This document shows positions 60,201 to 64,000 of a stretch of 64,000 bases of DNA, one piece after another (positions within the stretch are counted from its first letter, which is position 1; every line of letters begins with the position of its first letter). This DNA is from Nannochloropsis oceanica. Taxonomy: Eukaryota > Sar > Eustigmatophyceae > Eustigmatales > Monodopsidaceae. The notes beneath the pieces are model-generated. The model saw nothing but the letters and a program-made list of their open reading frames with translations, did no database searches and was not told the DNA's origin. The position numbers and the translations under genes are program-made. The stretch spans positions 124,001 through 188,000 of the forward strand of contig CP038119.1 of assembly GCA_004519485.1 (NCBI GenBank). The letters are read 5' to 3'.

Positions 60201-60254
60201 GGAGGAGAGGGAGGAGGAGGAGGAGGAAGAGGAAGAAGAGGAGGAGGAGGATGA
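57207..60254 (+). CDS. Plastid PPR-SMR protein
   Basis: RNA-binding pentatricopeptide-repeat protein with a C-terminal SMR domain, 1015 residues in one exon. The ATG at 57207 was chosen because it places a signal peptide at the N-terminus (CLHFFRLLLLLLFLQSPQAF) ending PQA-FGPP, as for secondary-plastid import. PPR-like helices occur from about residue 560 to 700: RPALEVLDGLRKEEM, VACFNAAIRACCVGNEWERG, DEETYGVIMQAFARAGEWKG, then AANICVRAQRYEEARALVA. The SMR half-motifs are VDLRGLRPTLAKVAMVSALE (about 838) and LIIITGTGRVKGAVQRFLRT (about 920), split by a poly-Ser insert. The SMR TGxG element is kept (TGTG). Related PPR-SMR proteins act on chloroplast transcripts or in plastid signalling; the target RNA is unknown. 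The C-terminus is a Gly/Arg tail from GGA repeats. A (GGGA)n tract adds EGGREGGREGG. Confidence 0.85.
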   Translation: MVAPARTGSSCLHFFRLLLLLLFLQSPQAFGPPSFTITVTCMRSSSSNSGKSSSSSRRRRRSKTMLSISSAGAIPSSSFSSPSSSSTGNSNNPHEGNSLSSSPSYTIQASATAAAVPGGGGGSIHMPRIRSSSSCSGQYQSGSLPSPSNPPSVLADCASMTPLQRQLVWGEEELRSRIREVEEDVDTLKATARALCLKGKWEEAEVVVKKLYLDRSVEEEEEGGLKRTWRRSMGTGQRMEYSERRRVAARKRKEMRRVERVGVPLSLAFLHVCRAEEAWPSALSFVDEVLLEKETEKGAGEEGKEEGLLMPSTILPLKKELAQEALHICVGAGDIRRALEITRRAEAGESALLLDLALQACAMHKKRPQSSPSSAPPSAPFSSSSFLQPPLPPPAATTEETTLGVTVLTLIREARCRTPRTPAAPAARAISPSQRGWEAASSALTAAGPLRLLLSEAKRVAAVAAAVGSSPSSSSPSSSSSPPMWLLYEKAIRASVDEGQEAEALLLYREGVRWATVEGEGGKERTVSSTTSPTTSSSSSSSYGAIPVAIHEAALEAYARRGLWRPALEVLDGLRKEEMDGRREGGPSVACFNAAIRACCVGNEWERGVGLLRRMEAAGQEADEETYGVIMQAFARAGEWKGSLKLLEYIEKKTEGGREGGREGGVTPALARAAANICVRAQRYEEARALVASVLHRGKETSSSFTSSSSSSSSSSSSSPSSVALPAIQPAFLALGLWSLACATPSSWAGPSRQEEAFQLVTALMDSQTPIALETYEHACQALLSLGGGSSTSTSTSTSTSTSSQKYETALRDVYRHGVAAGVLPSSPPSLTSSSSSPPSVDLRGLRPTLAKVAMVSALESLLHLHPLQNKKEEGREERCVMTASSSSFSSFSSSSSSSSSFSSFFFPYSSSSSHAPSPLIIITGTGRVKGAVQRFLRTACFPPLLPQPVPYNAGRLLLPWSQIQCWKEGGGMVALSTSVGVEKGKVGGGNGKGGGDGGGEGGGGGGRGRRGGGG

Positions 60255-60876
60255 GGAGGAGGAAGAGAAGGAGGAGGGGAAAGGAAGGCTAAGCGGCGCC
60301 CAACGCTTTGGGTCGCAGGTGACCCGGAAATAGAGGAGTAGAAAGAGTTAAACAGTGTGTACATAAGAGGGTAATTAATTGGATCACAGCAAAGAGAGTG
60401 TGTGGAAGCCGGCACGAGTGCACACACACTATCGAGGTGATAGGAGAAGGGAGGAAGAGCTCCCTGCCATTTCTCTCTTTGAGGCAGGAATAATGAAACA
60501 AGGCTCCCATATGTAGGACACGGACTTGTTGACTACTCTCGCCATTACATACTTTCTTTTTTGTGTGAAAAAAACACCTTCTAACGCAGGGGACAGACGA
60601 AACTTAACCTCCCCACAATTTTTGCCGCGTCTTCCCTTCTTCAATCGACCAAGCAAGGGCTCTGCCATGTCTTTTGTGACACCAAGCAAAGGACACACAT
60701 CCACACCAGCATCAATCTTGCAGCTTCTTGATCTCATACTGACTTCGAAATTCTTCCCTTTCTCTTTTGCCAGGTGAGCAGCCTTTTCTCGACTGTTTTG
60801 GGCACAAAAGCATCGCCATCGTCAACAATTGCTGCACTGCAGGACGCCCCTCCCCCTCCTCGCAGCGCGCAACGCC
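60255..60876. promoter_or_regulatory. Spacer between PPR-SMR and unknown membrane protein
   Basis: This 622-bp spacer lies between two plus-strand genes. It holds the PPR-SMR 3' end and the promoter of the next gene. A pyrimidine tract ending CCAG at about 60,773 could be an acceptor for an unseen 5' exon of the next gene. No other gene seen. Confidence 0.45.
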
Positions 60877-62808
60877 ATGCATGTCACGATAGAAAACGGA
60901 CAACTCTTGACCGCAACAAGAAAGAAATCACGAGTTCCTACCCCCTGTAGTGCCGCCGCGACCCTCCCTCTCCTCCTTTTCCCATGGATTGTCCTTTTGG
61001 TGAACGCGCTTCCGCATAGGCAGAATCAGCAACCACACCCCTCCTTGGCCTTTGCAGGTGGTGCTCCTTACTGCCGTAATCCTGATGAATCATCGCCCGT
61101 CTATGGTGGGAGCAGCAGTAATTTGTGTCTAAGCGCCGCTCGGACTGACGCCATGGGTGACTCTGACCCCTCCTCCCCTCCCTCTCCTCCAGCGAAACGC
61201 AAGAAATCAACGTGGGACCGATTCTCCTCTGCCATTAACAAAGTTCAAGATATTGCCCAATCGGACGACTTTCAACGTCTCGCCCGCGGAGCCCGCAAGC
61301 TTCTCAAGGAGGTGGACATCGACGTGCCGACCATGGAACAAAACCTTGGCTCCCTTCGGCTGTCCCTTGATCGTTCCCTCTCCTCGACCGTTTTGACGTT
61401 CGAGCACCTCTTGGAGCTGTACGGAGGCCGTTCACCCGAGGCCGACATCCTCTTAAATATGGCGAGAAAGCTTGTGACAAAGGTACTACATGCCAAATTG
61501 AACAATCTCATGTCTCCCACAGCGATTGAGTGGGCTGTGTATGCGGTCAACTCGACAGCATTGTTAGTCGAAGAAGAGGCCGCACGTGTCCTCGCTGAGG
61601 GGCTAGCGACCGCGGAGAACATGCTGGAGGAACCGACCTTCATCGAGATGCAACGGGAGGTGATGAAGCGGATGGTAGTGGTGGCCGAGGATGCTGAGGG
61701 GATTGCTTGGAATGTGATTCAGAGTCGATGGTTCCGGGCAGGGTGGGAAGAGGATGAGTTAAAGCAGTTCGACGCAATGCTCAATGCCAGGCTGGTGCCA
61801 CGCTTGGTCTTAGCGGTAGCAGCAGCGGTGTTGCATGGATGGCGACCACTGGAGGATCCGCTGCTGGCGCTGCTGGTGGTAGGGTACGCGTCGGGCAGTT
61901 TAACAAAAAGCGTTGCGAGGAATTTTATCGGTTTGGTAGAGGCCTCGCTGGTGGTTAAGGAGGAGGGGGGGGGGGGCGTGGGAGCCAGGAAAGGGGGCCA
62001 CATGATGGACAGCTTTCCGGATGTATGGCGGACGAAGGAGTCGGCGGGAGAGATAGGGGAGGGGTTGTTTCGACTGTTTGAGGCTTTGGAGAAACGAAGT
62101 GCCATGCGTTTGGACGCACGGCAGGCACGTGCTCGCGCAGCAGCAACAGCAGCAATTGTACCCAGGGAGGCATTAGCAGGATCAACACAAGACGAGGACA
62201 GTACCTTCACAGATCTTTCGGCTTCTTCTTCCTCTTCTTCTTCTTCTTCTCCTTCCTCCTCCTCCTCCTTCTCCTCCTCACCAATGCAGCTATCACCAAC
62301 GCAGCTATCATCAAGTCCTGCAAGTCATTACTCTTCCTCGTCGTCCTCATCCTCGTCCTCCCACCTACCCCTCTCTTCCTCCTCTTCCTCCTTCCCCTCT
62401 TCACCTCCATCGGGCAAGAAATTCATGGTCGCCTCTTATTCCTTTCCCAACAAGCTTGCCGCCCTAACAGGTGGCGCAGGTATCGAAGGAGGGCGGGAAG
62501 AAGGGAGGAGTCCAAGGTACTACCCTGCCTTTACCAGCACTCGACGGGGCAAGACTTTGAGATACCTGACCAAAACCGTGCATTTGACGAGAACGTATTG
62601 GAAAACGGCGGCCACGGCCATGCTAGGGACTGTTGGGCTTGTGTTTCTGGCGCGCTTATACGGGACACCATCCACGTTGACGATATCGGTTGGGGGGAAC
62701 GAAGAGAGAGAGGGGGGGGGGAAGGTAGGAGGGAAGGGGGAGAGGAAGATAGAGGAGCGGAGGGATGGTTTAGTGTATACTTCGCCTTTGGAAGGGTTGG
62801 ACGACTAG
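60877..62808 (+). CDS. Unknown protein with leader and C-terminal membrane segment
   Basis: 643 residues, single exon from the ATG at 60877. I do not recognise a family. A hydrophobic stretch (AATLPLLLFPWIVLLVNALP, about residues 28-47) may be a signal peptide; SLAFAGG follows it, loosely resembling a plastid-import junction. Residues 120-400 are regular helical sequence with many Leu/Ala/Glu (FQRLARGARKLLKEVDIDVP; DILLNMARKLVTKVLHAKLN) and a hydrophobic hairpin-like region (LVLAVAAAVLHGW, then LLALLVVGYASGS). A poly-Ser linker near 465-520 leads to a basic segment and a final membrane helix (AMLGTVGLVFLARLYG) near 595. The codon pattern and sequence regularity support a real gene. Plastid or envelope location is inference. 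An upstream first exon cannot be excluded. Confidence 0.75.
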   Translation: MHVTIENGQLLTATRKKSRVPTPCSAAATLPLLLFPWIVLLVNALPHRQNQQPHPSLAFAGGAPYCRNPDESSPVYGGSSSNLCLSAARTDAMGDSDPSSPPSPPAKRKKSTWDRFSSAINKVQDIAQSDDFQRLARGARKLLKEVDIDVPTMEQNLGSLRLSLDRSLSSTVLTFEHLLELYGGRSPEADILLNMARKLVTKVLHAKLNNLMSPTAIEWAVYAVNSTALLVEEEAARVLAEGLATAENMLEEPTFIEMQREVMKRMVVVAEDAEGIAWNVIQSRWFRAGWEEDELKQFDAMLNARLVPRLVLAVAAAVLHGWRPLEDPLLALLVVGYASGSLTKSVARNFIGLVEASLVVKEEGGGGVGARKGGHMMDSFPDVWRTKESAGEIGEGLFRLFEALEKRSAMRLDARQARARAAATAAIVPREALAGSTQDEDSTFTDLSASSSSSSSSSPSSSSSFSSSPMQLSPTQLSSSPASHYSSSSSSSSSSHLPLSSSSSSFPSSPPSGKKFMVASYSFPNKLAALTGGAGIEGGREEGRSPRYYPAFTSTRRGKTLRYLTKTVHLTRTYWKTAATAMLGTVGLVFLARLYGTPSTLTISVGGNEEREGGGKVGGKGERKIEERRDGLVYTSPLEGLDD

Positions 62809-63719
62809 GGCTAGAAGAGTGAGGGGGTGAGAGTGTATATATGCATAGAAAAGACATTGAAGGTCGATCAGTCGCTGATGCGGGTTCTGCTAGGAAATTG
62901 TTAAAGCATTATGCATAAATCTGTATGCACACATGTACTTCTCATAAGTGTAAGAATAGCGCCGCTTATAGGACGGCAATGCCGCGCCTGGTGTCTGCAT
63001 TTCCAATATCTAAAATGCTCTTGAGTGAAGGGATGAATGGTAAATAAGGAGAGAAAAACAAACCTAAAAGAGGCTCTCGAAGAAATAAATCGACCACGAA
63101 AAGGAACAGGGAGCGCCTGCATTTCACAATAAAAAGTCCAAAAAAATGAAAAAATCTCACGTCTCTCGCCTGGAACACATTTTGGGTTTTGCTGCCGAGC
63201 GGTGGGGAACTAATTGCTTTCGTGCCAAACCGCCAGAATTGCGGCCCATAGTCGAGTCTGTCTGCTCACATCTCAATGCTCAGGCAAATATTCAACACTC
63301 TCATCAGCGTCGTAGTCATAGAGCCACACGCACCAAACCGTAGGAGCTTATACCAGACGCGCACGCCCCGCGTACAGTCTTCACAACAGTAGACCACGGA
63401 GCGGCCACTTGATCTCACCTACCCACCCGAGGGGATGTCCATGTGCTCGTGAACTCAAGCCGATGGTGGCGCTCGTGCCTGAGCACAGAGCGGTGGCTGC
63501 CCCCCAATTCACTCCGGACCTGCGATGGATACCAAAAAACTGGTTCTGTTTAACACGGCAATCGGAAATTAAATCTCCCCGTTCCCCCAAGACATGCCTC
63601 CCAGGATTTGCTATGATTTCAGATTGCCGGTAAATATGTCTGTATCTTTTTACATGCCCCCCGTATCTGCCCCCCTGCTATCTACCGGTCGCCTCTCCCT
63701 TCCTTTTTTCCTCCCTCTA
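62809..63719. other. Convergent 3' spacer, unknown protein / ABCG transporter
   Basis: A 911-bp tail-to-tail spacer of balanced composition and without long simple repeats. Short open frames on both strands show no family signature. No gene seen. Confidence 0.5.
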
Positions 63720-64000
63720 CTAACGATTGATATGCCGCACAAACTTCATGACGAGAAAGGTTCCGACGCGCAACAAGGAGATGTACAGGATAAGCACCCC
63801 TATATCCTTCCACTTGGCCCCGTACGTGAACTCCCCACCGAAATGATCGTAAATATATTGGTCTGCCGGCGTGGTCTGTACCCCGTAGATAGGTTTTACG
63901 GGCGTCTTGTCCCCCTCAAATTGTGACATCACCAAACCCTCCAGCATGTAGTGGCTAGGCACCAAATAATACACAAATTTCCAAAACGGCGGTATTGTCT
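63720..64000 (-). CDS. PDR-type ABCG transporter, C-terminal exon (partial)
   Basis: The last 93 codons of a full-size ABC transporter of the pleiotropic-drug-resistance (ABCG) type, running off the window end. Visible are a hydrophobic run with FWKFVYYLVPSHYMLEGLVM, the conserved SQFEGD segment, FGGEFTYGAKWKDIGVL, and the last membrane helix followed by FVRHINR before the stop. The GLxxSQ(F/Y)GD plus FG...DIGV-helix-N pattern is the standard PDR C-terminus. Nucleotide-binding domains would lie beyond 64,000. The frame is open to the window edge, so the exon is at least this long. The substrate cannot be inferred. Confidence 0.85.
   Translation of the reverse strand, partial: TIPPFWKFVYYLVPSHYMLEGLVMSQFEGDKTPVKPIYGVQTTPADQYIYDHFGGEFTYGAKWKDIGVLILYISLLRVGTFLVMKFVRHINR

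Overview
The window is a gene-dense piece of nuclear DNA from a photosynthetic stramenopile, most likely a eustigmatophyte of the Nannochloropsis/Microchloropsis type. That assignment is inference from three things visible in the sequence. First, a light-harvesting protein, DXS and a PPR-SMR protein each begin with an ER signal peptide ending in the small-residue/Phe junction (ATA-FVP, ALA-FHAP, PQA-FGPP) typical of secondary red plastids. Second, nearly all genes have GT-AG introns built from GGGA/CCCT tetranucleotide tracts. Third, the proteins carry poly-Ser, poly-Gln and EGGR runs, a style familiar from Nannochloropsis gene models. No virus, transposon, CRISPR array, tRNA or rRNA was recognised.

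Layout. 0.7-2.9 kb (-) SETD9-like methyltransferase; 3.5-4.75 kb (+) neuferricin; 5.2-6.6 kb (-) ketopantoate reductase; 7.2-8.8 kb (+) inositol polyphosphate multikinase; 10.0-12.8 kb (-) poly-Q cyclin; 15.9-18.4 kb (+) plastid DXS; 20.4-24.1 kb (-) RWP-RK transcription factor; 25.6-28.3 kb (-) mitochondrial PDK/BCKDK-type kinase; 28.9-30.4 kb (-) GPN2 GTPase; 30.6-31.8 kb (+) UPF0598 protein; 32.3-33.0 kb (-) TOM22; 33.6-42.7 kb (+) UTP10/HEATR1; 44.3-47.3 kb (-) acyltransferase-3 fusion; 48.2-49.4 kb (-) LHC protein; 50.1-52.9 kb (+) acid-lipase family esterase; 53.7-56.7 kb (-) divergent PRPP synthetase; 57.2-60.3 kb (+) PPR-SMR protein; 60.9-62.8 kb (+) unknown membrane protein; 63.7 kb to the window end (-) the C-terminus of a PDR-type ABCG transporter.

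Exon structures were rebuilt by hand from splice consensus, reading-frame phase and family homology. In every multi-exon gene the summed exon length is a multiple of three, which is strong internal support. Genes alternate strand often, giving divergent pairs with short shared promoters (203 bp between GPN2 and UPF0598) and convergent pairs whose 3' gaps hold microsatellites. There is no operon-like pathway cluster. Themes are housekeeping (ribosome biogenesis, PRPP and pantothenate supply, mitochondrial import and dehydrogenase control), plastid function (DXS, LHC, PPR-SMR) and nutrient/lipid signalling (RWP-RK, IPMK, lipase).

The most interesting structural signal is in the introns: many in the PRPP synthetase, lipase and UTP10 genes begin with purine GGGA tracts and end with pyrimidine CCCT tracts on the coding strand, so the two intron ends could pair in the transcript. 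The most interesting proteins are the acyltransferase-3 fusion, the PRPP synthetase with altered active-site motifs, and the unrecognised membrane protein at 60.9-62.8 kb.
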